Under the pieces are notes generated by a model. The model searched no databases. It was not told where the DNA came from and was given only the letters and a program-made list of their open reading frames with translations. Below are positions 25,627-34,591 of a stretch of 64,000 bases of DNA, piece by piece. The position numbers and the translations under genes are program-made. The number at the start of each line of letters is the position of its first letter. The first letter of the stretch is position 1. Source of the DNA: Streptomyces sp. GESEQ-35 (lineage in GTDB: Bacteria > Actinomycetota > Actinomycetes > Streptomycetales > Streptomycetaceae); NCBI RefSeq assembly GCF_017948485.1, contig NZ_JAFFSX010000008.1, forward strand, positions 62,001-126,000. The letters run 5' to 3'.

Positions 25627-27060
25627 ATGACGGAAACGGATTCCAACATGTACGACGTCGTGGTCCTCGGAGCCGGGCCCGTGGGGGAGAACGTCGCCGA
25701 CCGCACCCGTGCGGCCGGCCTCGCCACTGCGGTCGTGGAGAGCGAGCTGGTCGGCGGTGAGTGCTCGTACTGGGCGTGCATGCCCAGCAAGGCCCTGCTG
25801 CGCCCGGTCATCGCCCAGGCCGACGCTCGCCGTCTTGCCGGTCTGCGCGAGTCGGTGCGGGGCCCCCTCGACGCGGCCGCGGTCCTCGCCCGCCGCGACG
25901 AGTTCACCTCCCACTGGAAGGACGACGGCCAGATCCAGTGGCTCGACGGCATCGGCGTCGACCTCTACCGCGGCCACGGCCGCCTCACCGGACCGCGCGA
26001 GGTCACCGTGACCGGCCCGGACGGCGAGCAGCACGTCCTGACCGCCCGGCACGCCGTCGCCGTCGCCACCGGGAGCAGCGCCGTCCTGCCCGATCTGCCC
26101 GGGGTCGCGGACGTCAAGCCGTGGACCAGCCGTGAGGCCACCAGTGCGAAGGCCGCGCCCGGCCGGCTGATCGCGGTGGGCGGCGGTGTCGTCGCCACCG
26201 AGATGGCCACGGCCTGGCAGGCCCTCGGTTCGCAGGTCACGCTCCTCGTCCGCGGCAAGGGCCTGCTGAACCGCATGGAGCCGTTCGCCGGCGAACTGGT
26301 CGCCGAGGCGCTCACGGAGGCGGGCGTGGACGTCCGTACCGGCACCTCGCTCACGTCGGTGACCCGCGAGAACGGCGCGGTCGTGGCGGTCACCGACGCC
26401 GGCGACCGTATCGAGGCCGACGAGATCCTGTTCGCCACCGGGCGTGCCCCGCGCACCGACGACATCGGCCTGGACACGGTCGGTCTGGAGGCGGGCTCCT
26501 GGCTGACGGTCGATGACAGCATGCGCGTCACCGGCAGCGACTGGCTGTACGCGGTCGGCGACGTCAACCACCGCGCCCTCCTCACGCACCAGGGCAAGTA
26601 CCAGGCCCGGATCGCGGGTGCCGCCATCGCCGCCCGCGCCTCCGGCGTACCGCTCCTGGAGTCGGACCCGTGGGGCGCCCACGCCGCCACCGCCGACCAC
26701 GCGGCCGTACCCCAGGTCGTCTTCACCGACCCGGAGGCGGCGTCCGTAGGGCTCTCCCTGGCCGAGGCGGAGCAGGCGGGACACCGCGTCCGCGCCGTGG
26801 ACGTCCCGCTGTCCGCGGTCGCCGGCGCGGGCCTGTACGCCGACGGCTACCGCGGTCAGGCTCGCATGGTCGTCGACCTGGAACGCGAGATCCTCCTCGG
26901 CGTCACCTTCGTCGGCCCCGGCGTCGGCGAGCTCATCCACTCCGCGACCGTCGCCGTCGCAGGCCAGGTCCCGATCAGCCGGCTGTGGCACGCGGTGCCG
27001 TCCTACCCGACGATCAGCGAGATCTGGCTGCGCCTGCTGGAGGCCTACCGGGACAACTGA
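25627..27060 (+). CDS. NAD(P)/FAD-dependent disulfide oxidoreductase
   Basis: This 477-residue class I pyridine nucleotide-disulfide oxidoreductase has the FAD motif VVLGAGPVGENVADRTRAAG, the redox-active CxxxxC in GGECSYWACMPSKALL, the NAD(P) motif LIAVGGGVVATEMATAWQALG, the second FAD motif WLYAVGDVNHRALLTHQGKYQARIAG and a dimerisation domain ending HAVPSYPTISEIW. It resembles dihydrolipoamide dehydrogenase and mercuric reductase-like enzymes but lacks the N-terminal metal-binding domain and C-terminal Cys pair of MerA. Its disulfide substrate is unknown. Divergence from thioredoxin suggests thiol homeostasis. Confidence 0.9.
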   Translation: MTETDSNMYDVVVLGAGPVGENVADRTRAAGLATAVVESELVGGECSYWACMPSKALLRPVIAQADARRLAGLRESVRGPLDAAAVLARRDEFTSHWKDDGQIQWLDGIGVDLYRGHGRLTGPREVTVTGPDGEQHVLTARHAVAVATGSSAVLPDLPGVADVKPWTSREATSAKAAPGRLIAVGGGVVATEMATAWQALGSQVTLLVRGKGLLNRMEPFAGELVAEALTEAGVDVRTGTSLTSVTRENGAVVAVTDAGDRIEADEILFATGRAPRTDDIGLDTVGLEAGSWLTVDDSMRVTGSDWLYAVGDVNHRALLTHQGKYQARIAGAAIAARASGVPLLESDPWGAHAATADHAAVPQVVFTDPEAASVGLSLAEAEQAGHRVRAVDVPLSAVAGAGLYADGYRGQARMVVDLEREILLGVTFVGPGVGELIHSATVAVAGQVPISRLWHAVPSYPTISEIWLRLLEAYRDN

Positions 27061-27075
27061 GTCACGCGGGCTCCT

Positions 27076-27723
27076 TCAGTCCGGCAGCCGGAATCCCAGC
27101 GCAGCCGCCGCCGCATCCGGCGTCGGCTGCGCCCAGAGTTCCGCCATCGCCTGGCCCGAGGACAGCGAGCGCAGTTCCGCGCGGTCGAGGTACAGCGCGC
27201 CGTCGAGGTGGTCCGTCTCGTGCTGCACGATCCGCGCGGGCCAGCCGCTGAACACCTCGTCCACGGCACGGCCGTACTCGTCCTCGCCCGTCAGCCGCAC
27301 CTCGGCGTGCCGTGCCACCACCGCCTGCCAGCCCGGGACGCTGAGGCAGCCCTCGAAGAATCCTGCCCGGGCGGTGCCGACAGGTTCGTACGACGGATTG
27401 ACCAGTACCCGGAACGGCTGCGGCACCCTCCCGCGCGCCACCCGTACCTCCTCGGGAACCGGCGCCGGGTCCTCGATCACCGCGATCCGCAGCCCCACCC
27501 CCACCTGCGGGGCCGCCAGGCCCACACCCGGCGCCGCATGCATCGTGACGCGCAGCGCCTCCACGAAGCGCGCCAGCAGCGCGGAGTCCAGCTGCCCGTC
27601 GAAGGGCTCGGCGGCGCGTCGCAGCACCGGGTCACCGGCCGCCACGATGGTCAGCGGCCCTTCGGTGGCGAGGAGTTCCTCGACCAGCTCGGCAAGGGGC
27701 GCGCGATCAGGGGGAGATGCCAT
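27076..27723 (-). CDS. def: Peptide deformylase
   Basis: This 215-residue deformylase carries all three family motifs: GVGLAAPQVG (motif 1), EGCLSVPG (motif 2, metal Cys) and QHETDHLDG (motif 3, two metal His and the catalytic Glu). It removes the formyl group from nascent proteins. The N-terminal 30 residues are an actinobacterial extension. Streptomyces carry several def paralogues. It converges on the oxidoreductase gene, with 15 bp between stops. Confidence 0.95.
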   Translation of the reverse strand: MASPPDRAPLAELVEELLATEGPLTIVAAGDPVLRRAAEPFDGQLDSALLARFVEALRVTMHAAPGVGLAAPQVGVGLRIAVIEDPAPVPEEVRVARGRVPQPFRVLVNPSYEPVGTARAGFFEGCLSVPGWQAVVARHAEVRLTGEDEYGRAVDEVFSGWPARIVQHETDHLDGALYLDRAELRSLSSGQAMAELWAQPTPDAAAAALGFRLPD

Positions 27724-27867
27724 CGCGCCAGAATGCCACGGCGCCAGGACGACAGGGGCACGCTCACGTGACGCAGGTCACTCGGGTCGCCGGGAACTCG
27801 GGGCCCCCGCTTCCCGACCACTGGACCGTCAGACCCCGATCGTCCCCCTGACCCGGAGATGCCGCCG

Positions 27868-29271
27868 ATGTCCATCGCTCCCTCGACCTCCACGGACGAG
27901 GCCCCGAAAGCCGCTGCCCCGGCGCCGTCCCCCAGCAGATGGGCCCCGCTCCGCCCGCTGGTTCTGCGCCTGCACTTCTACGCGGGACTCCTCGTCGCAC
28001 CGTTCCTGCTCGTCGCCGCCACCACCGGTTTCCTGTACGCCGGCTCGTTCCAGGCCGAGAAGATCATGTACGCCGACGAGATGACCGTCCCGGTCGGTGA
28101 CACCAAGCTGCCGATCTCCGAGCAGGTGGCCGCCGCACGCAAGGCCCATCCCGAGGGCACGGTCTCGGCGGTACGCCCCTCCCCGGCGGACGACGAGAGC
28201 ACCCGGGTCATGCTGTCCGGCGTCGAGGGCATGGCCGACACCCATACGCTCGCCGTCTTCGTCGACCCGTACACGGCCGAGGTGCGCGGTGCCCTCGAAC
28301 AGTACGGCTCGACCGGAGCGCTGCCGCTGCGCACCTGGATCGACGAGTTCCACCGGGACCTGCACCTCGGTGAGAACGGCCGCCTCTACAGCGAGTTCGC
28401 CGCGAGCTGGCTGTGGGTGATCGCGGGCGGCGGCGTGGTGCTGTGGCTGTCCCGCCGCCGCGCCCTGCGGAAGGTGAGGGGGACCAGCGGACGGCGCCGC
28501 ACGCTGGGTCTGCACGGGACCGTGGGCGTCTGGGCCGCGATCGGATTCTTCTTCCTCTCCGCGACCGGCCTGACCTGGTCGACCTACGCCGGCGCCAACA
28601 TCGACGAGCTGCGGACCTCGCTCGGCCACTCCACTCCGGCGATCTCGTCGACCGCCGGCGGTGATCACGGCGGCCACGGCGCCGCGGCCGGCTCCGGCGG
28701 GACCGCCGAGCACGGCGTCGGCCTCGACCAGATCCTGGCCGCCGCGCGGGCCGAGGGGCTCGGCGATCCGGTGGAGATCGTCCCGCCCGCCGACGCGTCG
28801 TCCGCGTATGTCGTCAAGCAGGTGCAGCGCAGTTGGCCGGAGAAGCAGGACTCGGCCGCGATCGATCCGGCCACCGGCGAGGTCACCGACGTGCTGCGGT
28901 TCGACGACTACCCGCTGCTCGCGAAGCTGACCCGCTGGGGCATCGACCTGCACACCGGAATCCTCTTCGGCCTGGTCAACCAGATCGCCCTGATGCTCCT
29001 CGCGCTCAGCCTGATCGTGCTGATCCTGCTGGGCTACCGCATGTGGTGGCAGCGCGGCCGCGGCTCCGCCTTCGGCCGGCCGATCCCGCGCGGCGCCTGG
29101 CAGCAGGTGCCACCGCAGATCCTGATCCCGCTGGTGGCGGCGATCGCCGTCGTCGGGTATTTCGTGCCGCTGCTCGGCATTCCGCTGGCAGCGTTCATCG
29201 CCGTGGACGTCGTGCTCGGTGAGATCGCCCACCGCCGGGGACGACGGACGCCGGAGAGCGCGGGGGTGTGA
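27868..29271 (+). CDS. PepSY-associated membrane protein
   Basis: This protein of about 467 residues has four predicted transmembrane segments: LHFYAGLLVAPFLLVAATTGF near the N-terminus, WLWVIAGGGVVLWLS, LHGTVGVWAAIGFFFLSATGLTW, and a C-terminal pair from about residue 370. Two extracytoplasmic PepSY-like regions lie between them, and a His-rich GGDHGGHGAAAG insert sits between helices 3 and 4. Conserved membrane histidines (RLHFYAG, DEFHRDLHLGE, GLHGTVG, DLHTGIL) suggest haem or metal binding, as in PepSY_TM iron-reductase-like proteins. The ATG at 27868 is preferred because CCGGAG lies 9 nt upstream. Iron or copper reduction/transport is inferred. Confidence 0.85.
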   Translation: MSIAPSTSTDEAPKAAAPAPSPSRWAPLRPLVLRLHFYAGLLVAPFLLVAATTGFLYAGSFQAEKIMYADEMTVPVGDTKLPISEQVAAARKAHPEGTVSAVRPSPADDESTRVMLSGVEGMADTHTLAVFVDPYTAEVRGALEQYGSTGALPLRTWIDEFHRDLHLGENGRLYSEFAASWLWVIAGGGVVLWLSRRRALRKVRGTSGRRRTLGLHGTVGVWAAIGFFFLSATGLTWSTYAGANIDELRTSLGHSTPAISSTAGGDHGGHGAAAGSGGTAEHGVGLDQILAAARAEGLGDPVEIVPPADASSAYVVKQVQRSWPEKQDSAAIDPATGEVTDVLRFDDYPLLAKLTRWGIDLHTGILFGLVNQIALMLLALSLIVLILLGYRMWWQRGRGSAFGRPIPRGAWQQVPPQILIPLVAAIAVVGYFVPLLGIPLAAFIAVDVVLGEIAHRRGRRTPESAGV

Positions 29272-29292
29272 GTCGACCGGGGGCGACGCAGC

Positions 29293-29323
29293 GGGGCCCG
29301 GTTCCGTCGAGGAACCGGGCCCC
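29293..29323. terminator. Bidirectional stem-loop terminator
   Basis: The 13-bp arms GGGGCCCGGTTCC and GGAACCGGGCCCC are perfectly complementary around GTCGA. They lie between the convergent PepSY and TPR genes. Confidence 0.85.
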
Positions 29324-29332
29324 GGTCGGGTC

Positions 29333-29680
29333 TCAGAGCCGCTCGAAGTCGCCGGCGAGCGCCGAGGCGACGCGCAGGTGCCGCTCCGCCTCCTCGTGCC
29401 GGCCCTGCCGCTCCAGGGTCCGGCCCAGCATCAGACGGGCGTAGTGCTCGACCGGGTCGAGCTCGACGATCGCGCGCAACTCGGTCTCAGCGCGGCGCAG
29501 TTGGGCCGAGTGGTAGTAGGAGCGCGCCAGCAGCAGCCGCGGTCCGGTCTGCTCCGGCACCTCCTCGACCAGCCCGGCAAGAACGCGCGCGGCGGCGGCG
29601 TAGTCCCTGGCGCCGAAGAACAACTGCGCGCGCTCCCAGCGCTCCGTCCCTGTTCCGTGGTCGTAGTACGTCGTGTCCAC
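29333..29680 (-). CDS. Tetratricopeptide-repeat protein
   Basis: This 115-residue protein consists of roughly three TPR helix pairs: AQLFFGARDYAAAARVLAGLVEEVP, ARSYYHSAQLRRAETELRAIVELDP and ARLMLGRTLERQGRHEEAERHLRVASAL. It is probably a small cytoplasmic protein-interaction module. Partner unknown. A GAAGGAGGTCACGAG ribosome-binding site precedes the ATG. Confidence 0.85.
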   Translation of the reverse strand: MDTTYYDHGTGTERWERAQLFFGARDYAAAARVLAGLVEEVPEQTGPRLLLARSYYHSAQLRRAETELRAIVELDPVEHYARLMLGRTLERQGRHEEAERHLRVASALAGDFERL

Positions 29681-29738
29681 TCGTGACCTCCTTCGACGCC
29701 GTCAACGGAGCGCAGTGGTTGAATATTCCACTACTGGA

Positions 29739-30185
29739 TCACTGGGCCATCGCCGCGAACTCGGCGTCGGCCCGCTCGGTGATGAGGGTCAGCACCCGTC
29801 CGGCGGCGGTCAGTTCCTCCGTCGGGATACCGGCGTAGATCCGGGCAGTGATGGGGGCGGTCTCGGCCGAAGTCGCGTTGTACAGCTCCCGTCCGGCGTC
29901 CGTGATCCGCACCCGGGACGGCTCTTGAGGTGCCAGCAGGCCCGCGGTGAGCAGCTCGTCGACCACGGAGTGTGTCTCCGCGGCGTCGATCTTCAGTGCG
30001 CCGACGACACTCTCGACGAGGCGGTCCCGCTCGACCGGTCCGTCGGCGACGGCGACGAGCCGGAGGGTGACGGACTGCTGGAACGTGGCGCCGTGGCGGG
30101 CCAGCACCTTCTCGAGAAGCGCGCGGCCGGCGTAGTGCGCCAGCGCTATGACTCGGGGGTCGACCGGGGGAGTGGTGGTGGTCAT
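29739..30185 (-). CDS. MarR-type winged-helix regulator
   Basis: This 148-residue protein has the MarR fold: helix-turn-helix region TLRLVAVADGPVERDRLVESVVGALKIDAAETHSVVDELLTAGLL, then a wing PSRVRITDAGRELY and a C-terminal dimerisation helix. The start overlaps the stop of the upstream MarR gene by 4 bp, so the two are translationally coupled. Two adjacent MarR-type proteins could form a heterodimer or act in series. Confidence 0.8.
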   Translation of the reverse strand: MTTTTPPVDPRVIALAHYAGRALLEKVLARHGATFQQSVTLRLVAVADGPVERDRLVESVVGALKIDAAETHSVVDELLTAGLLAPQEPSRVRITDAGRELYNATSAETAPITARIYAGIPTEELTAAGRVLTLITERADAEFAAMAQ

Positions 30186-30673
30186 GACTGCTCCTTGTCG
30201 GACTCACTGTTCATGGCGAACGGGTCAAGAGGCGCGTCGAGCAGGATCGCCAGGTCGCGGGTGAACTCCCGGGTGCGCGGGCTGTCGAGACCGCCGAGGG
30301 GCTCCAGCAGCTGTTGCAGCAGCCCGTGGACGACCTTGATCGCCCGCTGGGTGACCTCCCGGCCCTGGTCGGTGAGCGCCAGTTGGACGGCGCGGGGGTC
30401 GTGCGGGTCGCGCATGCGCTCCAGAAGGCCTGCGGTCTCCAGGGTGCGGGCGAGTTTGGAGACGTAGAGCGGCTCGAGACCGGTGTGGTCGGCGAGGCGC
30501 CGCTGACTGGGCCGCAGCCCCGAGCGCTGCATGCCGTACAGCGAGGCCACCAGCGCGTACTGCGCGTGGGTCAGTCCCAGTGGGGTCACCGCGCGGTCGA
30601 CCGCGACCCGCCATTTCGTGGACAGCCGCCAGACCAGGAAACCGGGCGTCGCACCCTCAGAAGCCTTGCTCAT
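30182..30673 (-). CDS. MarR family transcriptional regulator
   Basis: This 163-residue MarR regulator has the helix-turn-helix LTHAQYALVASLYGMQRSGLRPSQRRLADHTGLEPLYVSKLARTLETAGLLER and the wing MRDPHDPRAVQLALTDQGREV. The ATG at 30673 is used, although the frame is open far upstream into the pirin gene. Just upstream lies a perfect tandem 15-bp repeat, a probable operator shared with the divergent pirin gene. Confidence 0.9.
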   Translation of the reverse strand: MSKASEGATPGFLVWRLSTKWRVAVDRAVTPLGLTHAQYALVASLYGMQRSGLRPSQRRLADHTGLEPLYVSKLARTLETAGLLERMRDPHDPRAVQLALTDQGREVTQRAIKVVHGLLQQLLEPLGGLDSPRTREFTRDLAILLDAPLDPFAMNSESDKEQS

Positions 30674-30682
30674 GCGAATAAA

Positions 30683-30712
30683 GTACATGGCTACTATGTA
30701 CATGGCTACTAT
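30683..30712. repeat. Perfect tandem 15-bp direct repeat, likely MarR operator
   Basis: GTACATGGCTACTAT occurs twice without a gap (30683-30697 and 30698-30712), 9 bp upstream of the MarR start and 63 bp before the divergent pirin gene. The AT-rich, tract-like sequence contrasts with its surroundings. MarR regulators usually bind inverted repeats, and the overlap ATGTACAT at the junction provides one. Confidence 0.7.
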
Positions 30713-30775
30713 TTTCGGGCTGCCTGGCCTGCGTTGGACTGACGCGAAGAGCCCCGCGGGGCTAGGTTGGGCGCC

Positions 30776-31741
30776 ATGAGCAATCTTGATCGGGAGGCGG
30801 TTCCCGCTCTGTGCGGTGGCCGCGGTTTCGTGGTGGCGGAGCCCGTGCGTGAACTCCTCAGCCCTCGCCACGTCAAGCTCGGCGAGTCCACCGAGGTCCG
30901 CCGCCTGCTGCCCAATCTGGGCCGCCGTATGGTCGGCGCCTGGTGCTTCGTGGATCACTATGGTCCCGACGACATCGCCGACGAACCCGGTATGCAGGTC
31001 CCGCCGCACCCGCACATGGGGCTCCAGACGGTGAGCTGGCTGCACGAGGGCGAAGTGCTGCACCGCGATTCGACCGGGAGCCTACAGACCATCCGCCCGC
31101 GCGAACTGGGCCTGATGACCTCGGGCCGGGCGATCAGCCACTCCGAGGAGAGCCCCCGCTCGCACGCCCCCCTCCTGCACGGCGCTCAACTCTGGGTCGC
31201 CCTCCCCGACGGCCACCGCCACACCGACCCGCGCTTCGAGCACCACGGCGACCTGCCCGTGGTCACGGCACCCGGCCTCAAGGCCACGATGATCCTCGGT
31301 GAACTCGACGGCGCCGCCTCGCCCGGCACGACGTACACCCCGATCGTCGGCGCCGACCTGGCCCTCGACGGCGGAACGGACGTACGGCTGCCGCTGGAGC
31401 CCGACTTCGAGTACGCGGTGCTGTCGATGTCCGGTGAGGCTCGTGTAGACGGGGTGCCGGTGCTGCCCGGCTCGATGCTCTACCTCGGCTGCGGCCGTAC
31501 CGAACTGCCTTTGCGTGCCGAGTCGGACGCGGGGCTGATGCTTCTCGGCGGCGAGCCGTTCGACGAGGAGCTGATCATGTGGTGGAACTTCATCGGGCGG
31601 TCGCAGCAGGACATCGCGCAGGCGCGTGAGGACTGGATGAAGGGCACCCGGTTCGGGGAGGTCGAGGGGTACGACGGTGATGCCCTCTCCGCACCGGAGT
31701 TGCCCGCGGTGCCGCTCAAGCCTCGGGGAAGGGTGCGCTGA
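30776..31741 (+). CDS. Pirin family protein
   Basis: This 321-residue bicupin of the pirin family has the metal-binding PPHPHMGLQTVSWLHEGEVLHRDS (two His and a Glu/His set) and ISHSEESP in the N-terminal cupin, and FNFVGRS-like WWNFIGRSQQDI near the end. Bacterial pirins act as quercetinases or as redox-sensing partners. The ATG at 30776 lies only some 10 bp after TAGGTT, which could be a -10 element, so the mRNA may be leaderless. It is divergent from a MarR pair, a common arrangement for redox-responsive pirin genes. Confidence 0.9.
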   Translation: MSNLDREAVPALCGGRGFVVAEPVRELLSPRHVKLGESTEVRRLLPNLGRRMVGAWCFVDHYGPDDIADEPGMQVPPHPHMGLQTVSWLHEGEVLHRDSTGSLQTIRPRELGLMTSGRAISHSEESPRSHAPLLHGAQLWVALPDGHRHTDPRFEHHGDLPVVTAPGLKATMILGELDGAASPGTTYTPIVGADLALDGGTDVRLPLEPDFEYAVLSMSGEARVDGVPVLPGSMLYLGCGRTELPLRAESDAGLMLLGGEPFDEELIMWWNFIGRSQQDIAQAREDWMKGTRFGEVEGYDGDALSAPELPAVPLKPRGRVR

Positions 31742-31949
31742 GCTGCGAATTCGGCAGCTCGAGACCTAACCGACGCGGACGCGGTGTTGCGTGGCGCGAG
31801 AGGTTCGGTGCGGATGCAGGCTCGGTGGTGGGCCGCCTCTCGTCGGGGCGCCGCCGAAGCTGGGGTGTGCGCATCTGTGCCACGGTCTGCCAAACCTGAT
31901 GCTGACCCAATGCTGATTCTACTGACGTGTCATCAGGTGGGATTCGAGG
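31742..31949. other. Intergenic stretch with a short hairpin
   Basis: A 7-bp inverted repeat GAGCTGC/GCAGCTC (31740-31760) directly follows the pirin stop and may be a terminator. No gene is recognised in the remainder. Base composition becomes less GC-biased here, marking the transition into the debris corridor and the siderophore locus. Confidence 0.4.
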
Positions 31950-33045
31950 TTGCGATTAAAGCCGACGACGCTGCGCGCGGAGATGGTCGCCAAGGTCCGC
32001 AAGGCGGGGTACGCGCAGCTCAACGAGGTTGAACGGGTCCTGCTGGACACAGCACGCCACGAGTTCGTGCCCGACGTCCCACTGACCACCGCCTACGCCC
32101 CGTGGCAGGCGATGATGACTCACCGCTTCGAGGACGGCCGGTCGTTGTCCTGTGCGTCGGCGCCGTAGCCGGTCGCGGCGATGCTCGATCAGCTCGACGT
32201 CCGGCCGGGCAACCGTGTTCTGGAGATCGGTGCGGGCACCGGCCACAACGCCTGTCTTCTCGCCCAGTTGACCGCCCGCGCGGCCTGGTGACCACGATCG
32301 ACATCGACCCGGACGTGACCGCGAAAGCCTCACAAGCGCTGACCGCCACCGGCTACGGCGATGTGCACGTCGTCACCGGCAATGGTGGAGTCGGCTACCC
32401 CGACCAGGCGCCGTACGACCGCATGATCGCCACGGTCTCAACTTGGGACATCCCCGCCCAGTGGTGGAAGCAGCTCGCGCCTGGAGGACGGCTGGTCGCC
32501 CCGCTGGGCCGGCGTGGCCAGGGACGCAGCGTCGCCTTCACCTACACCGATGGCTGCCTGGTGTCCGATTCGCTCCACCTGTGTGGCTTCGTGTACCTGG
32601 TCGGTGACGGCGAGGGCGAACTCAGCGGCTCGATCACCGCCGATGAACTGGTCACGCTCCACTGGGACCGCGACCAGGCCGTGGACCCCGAAGCGCTGCG
32701 CGGGGTGCTCGACCAGCCGCGTGTCACCGCGTGGTCGGGGACCACGATCGGCAGGAACGAGTCGCATGACGGGCTCTGGCTCCGCCTGACCGTGACCGAC
32801 CCGCGCGTGTGCCGGATCAAGGTCCACGCCGACGTCCCACCCGAGGTGTGCGATCCGGTTGGCAGGGTGGTGGCGCCTGGCGCTGGTCGACGGCGACACG
32901 CTGGTCTACCTCACCGCCCGCCGGCTGGAATCCGGCGACGAGGTGCGATGGGAGTTGGGCGCGATCGGTCACGGCCCGTCCGCCGACGAGCTGACCGAGT
33001 ACCTCTGTGACGAGATCCGATCCTGGGCGCCCGAGCGGAACCGGC
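31950..33045 (+). pseudogene. Protein-L-isoaspartate O-methyltransferase-like gene, decayed
   Basis: The homology order is intact but the frame is not. LRLKPTTLRAEMVAKVRKAGY to SLSCASAP ends at an in-frame TAG (32166-32168). The same frame continues VAAMLDQLDVRPGNRVLEIGAGTGHNACLLAQLT. A frameshift near 32285 moves to VTTIDIDPDV through PPEVCDPVG. A second shift near 32866 leads into WWRLALVDGDTLVYLTARRL to EIRSWAPERN. The SAM motif (VLEIGAGTGHNA) shows the PIMT fold, and the SCASAP stretch matches the FxLD-system peptide methyltransferases associated with lanthipeptides. One stop plus two frameshifts make it non-functional. Confidence 0.75.
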
Positions 33046-33054
33046 ACACGCCAT

Positions 33055-33470
33055 CGCTCAATGTCGCGGGGAACAGGTTCAAGATCGCGTCGATTGCGGC
33101 CTTGTACTCAGCCGGCAACGCCACGGACGTATCGAACAGTTGTCGCTCGCCGGCGGTCAGGCGCCCGTTCACCTAGTCGAGGCGCCCGTGCGCTGCCATC
33201 GCCACTCCTCGCCGCACGAGTTCCGGGCGACTCAGCGCCAGCTCCTGTAACGACGCGTGCGCCCAGTGACGTTCCGACCACGTGCGCGGGTCCACCGAGG
33301 TGCGCTGTCAGTTTCGCGACATCGTCGACCAGGTCGTTGATCGTCATGCGGAGAAAGCCGGAATCTGCCTGCCGAGGCATCGGGCTGATCCCGCGGGCAT
33401 CGAAGGTCGCCACCCGGTATCCGGCGCCGACCAGCGCCAGGACCTGGTGCAAGGTCCATACGTTGCCCTG
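33055..33470 (-). pseudogene. Alpha/beta hydrolase fragment
   Basis: The minus strand encodes LHQVLALVGAGYRVATFDARGISP, then NDLVDDVAKLTAHLGGPAHVVGTSLGA with the GxSxG nucleophile elbow. After a frameshift it continues LQELALSRPELVRRGVAMAAHGRLD, then an in-frame TAG, then LTAGERQLFDTSVALPAEYKAAIDAILNLF. Both termini are missing, the 5' end abutting dapB and the 3' end abutting the methyltransferase remnant. It is a truncated, inactivated hydrolase. Confidence 0.65.
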
Positions 33471-33483
33471 TCGTTGCTTCGTT

Positions 33484-34230
33484 TCAGCCCAGGCCCAGTA
33501 CGGCGTCGAGTCCGACCGTCACTCCGGTGAGATTTGGGACGGCGCGTAGCGCGGTGAGCACTCCGGGCATGAGGGACTCGCGTGTTACGGAGTCGTATCG
33601 CAGCCTCAGAATTTCGCCGTCGACGCCGAACAGCACCTCTTGCGATGACATGAACCCACGGACTCGGACCGAGTGTACGGAGACTCCCTCGATCCGCCCG
33701 CCCCGCACGCCATGTGGGTCGAGGTAGGTGGCATCGGGTGATGGGGCGCAACCCGCTTCGGCGCGAGCGCGACCGATCAGTTCGGCCGTGTGCAGCGCCG
33801 TTCCCGATGGCGCGTCCACCTTGTCAGGATGATGCATCTCGATGATCTCGACAGACTCGAAGAACGGGGCGGCCTTTGTGGCGAACTTGGTCATCAGCAC
33901 CGCACCGACCGAGAAGTTCGGAACGACGAACACGCTGACGTCACCATGGTCGACCAGCGCGGCGCGGATCTGCCCCACAGCCCGCTCGTCGAAGCCGGAC
34001 GTCCCCACCACCACATGAATGCCTTGCTTGATGCACCACTGGACTTGCTCGTGGGCAACGTCCGGTGGCGAGAACACGAGCACGACATCAGCGTTGTGGT
34101 CGACGATGTCTTGCACGTCGTCATCAATGTCGATCTCGGCAACCACGGTCAAGTCGGAGCTGGCCTCAATTGCGCGGACCGACGCCACGCCCATCCGCCC
34201 GCGGGCCCCCAACACAGCAACTCGAGTCAT
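33484..34230 (-). CDS. dapB: 4-hydroxy-tetrahydrodipicolinate reductase paralogue in the iron locus
   Basis: This 248-residue DapB has the NAD(P) motif VAVLGARGRMG, VVGTSGFDE, PNFSVGAVLM and the catalytic signature EIIEMHHPDKVDAPSGTAL with the catalytic His pair and Lys. All active-site residues are present. DapB normally reduces the dehydrated aspartate-semialdehyde/pyruvate adduct in lysine biosynthesis. Here it sits beside a siderophore cluster, and its start codon lies 2 bp from an iron box, so it is probably induced by iron starvation. It might supply lysine-pathway intermediates or reduce a cyclic imine of the siderophore. A housekeeping copy would be expected elsewhere. Confidence 0.85.
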   Translation of the reverse strand: MTRVAVLGARGRMGVASVRAIEASSDLTVVAEIDIDDDVQDIVDHNADVVLVFSPPDVAHEQVQWCIKQGIHVVVGTSGFDERAVGQIRAALVDHGDVSVFVVPNFSVGAVLMTKFATKAAPFFESVEIIEMHHPDKVDAPSGTALHTAELIGRARAEAGCAPSPDATYLDPHGVRGGRIEGVSVHSVRVRGFMSSQEVLFGVDGEILRLRYDSVTRESLMPGVLTALRAVPNLTGVTVGLDAVLGLG

Positions 34231-34232
34231 AT

Positions 34233-34245
34233 GGTTAGCCTAACC
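34233..34245. promoter_or_regulatory. Iron box upstream of dapB
   Basis: GGTTAGCCTAACC is a perfect 13-bp palindrome equal to the core of the DmdR/IdeR iron box TTAGGTTAGGCTAACCTAA. It ends only 2 bp before the dapB ATG on the minus strand, so the message is short-leadered or leaderless. Confidence 0.75.
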
Positions 34246-34591
34246 TATGTTGACCGCCCGGCTCCAGTGCCTGAGTCTCCTCCAGTGCCTGAGTCTCACG
34301 GATGGGATCTGCGAGCGGGGCGGATCTGGATGCCGGAAGCTGCTTCAGCGGCGCAAGCGCCAACAAGCCAAGGGGCTCAGCGAGTTGACGCGCACTGGTT
34401 GGCTGCGGATGTGAGCTCTGACATCGTCTTGTGGTCCGTTTCGGCACCACCGAACGGCCTCGCGCTGGGCCGGGTCAACACCCCTTCCAGCAGCCCCGGG
34501 AGGGGCCCGGTCAAGCGGCCGACGATCGCAGCGCAGAGCCGCGGATCGGTGAACGTTTTGGCCTCAGCCGACGAAGGACTCGTCGGAAGCG
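34246..34591. other. Intergenic stretch without recognised genes
   Basis: These 346 bp contain only short frames. GCTCCAGTGCCTGAGTCTCC is followed at once by a partial second copy of CCAGTGCCTGAGTCTC (about 34262-34295), a small tandem duplication. Nothing else could be assigned. Confidence 0.4.
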
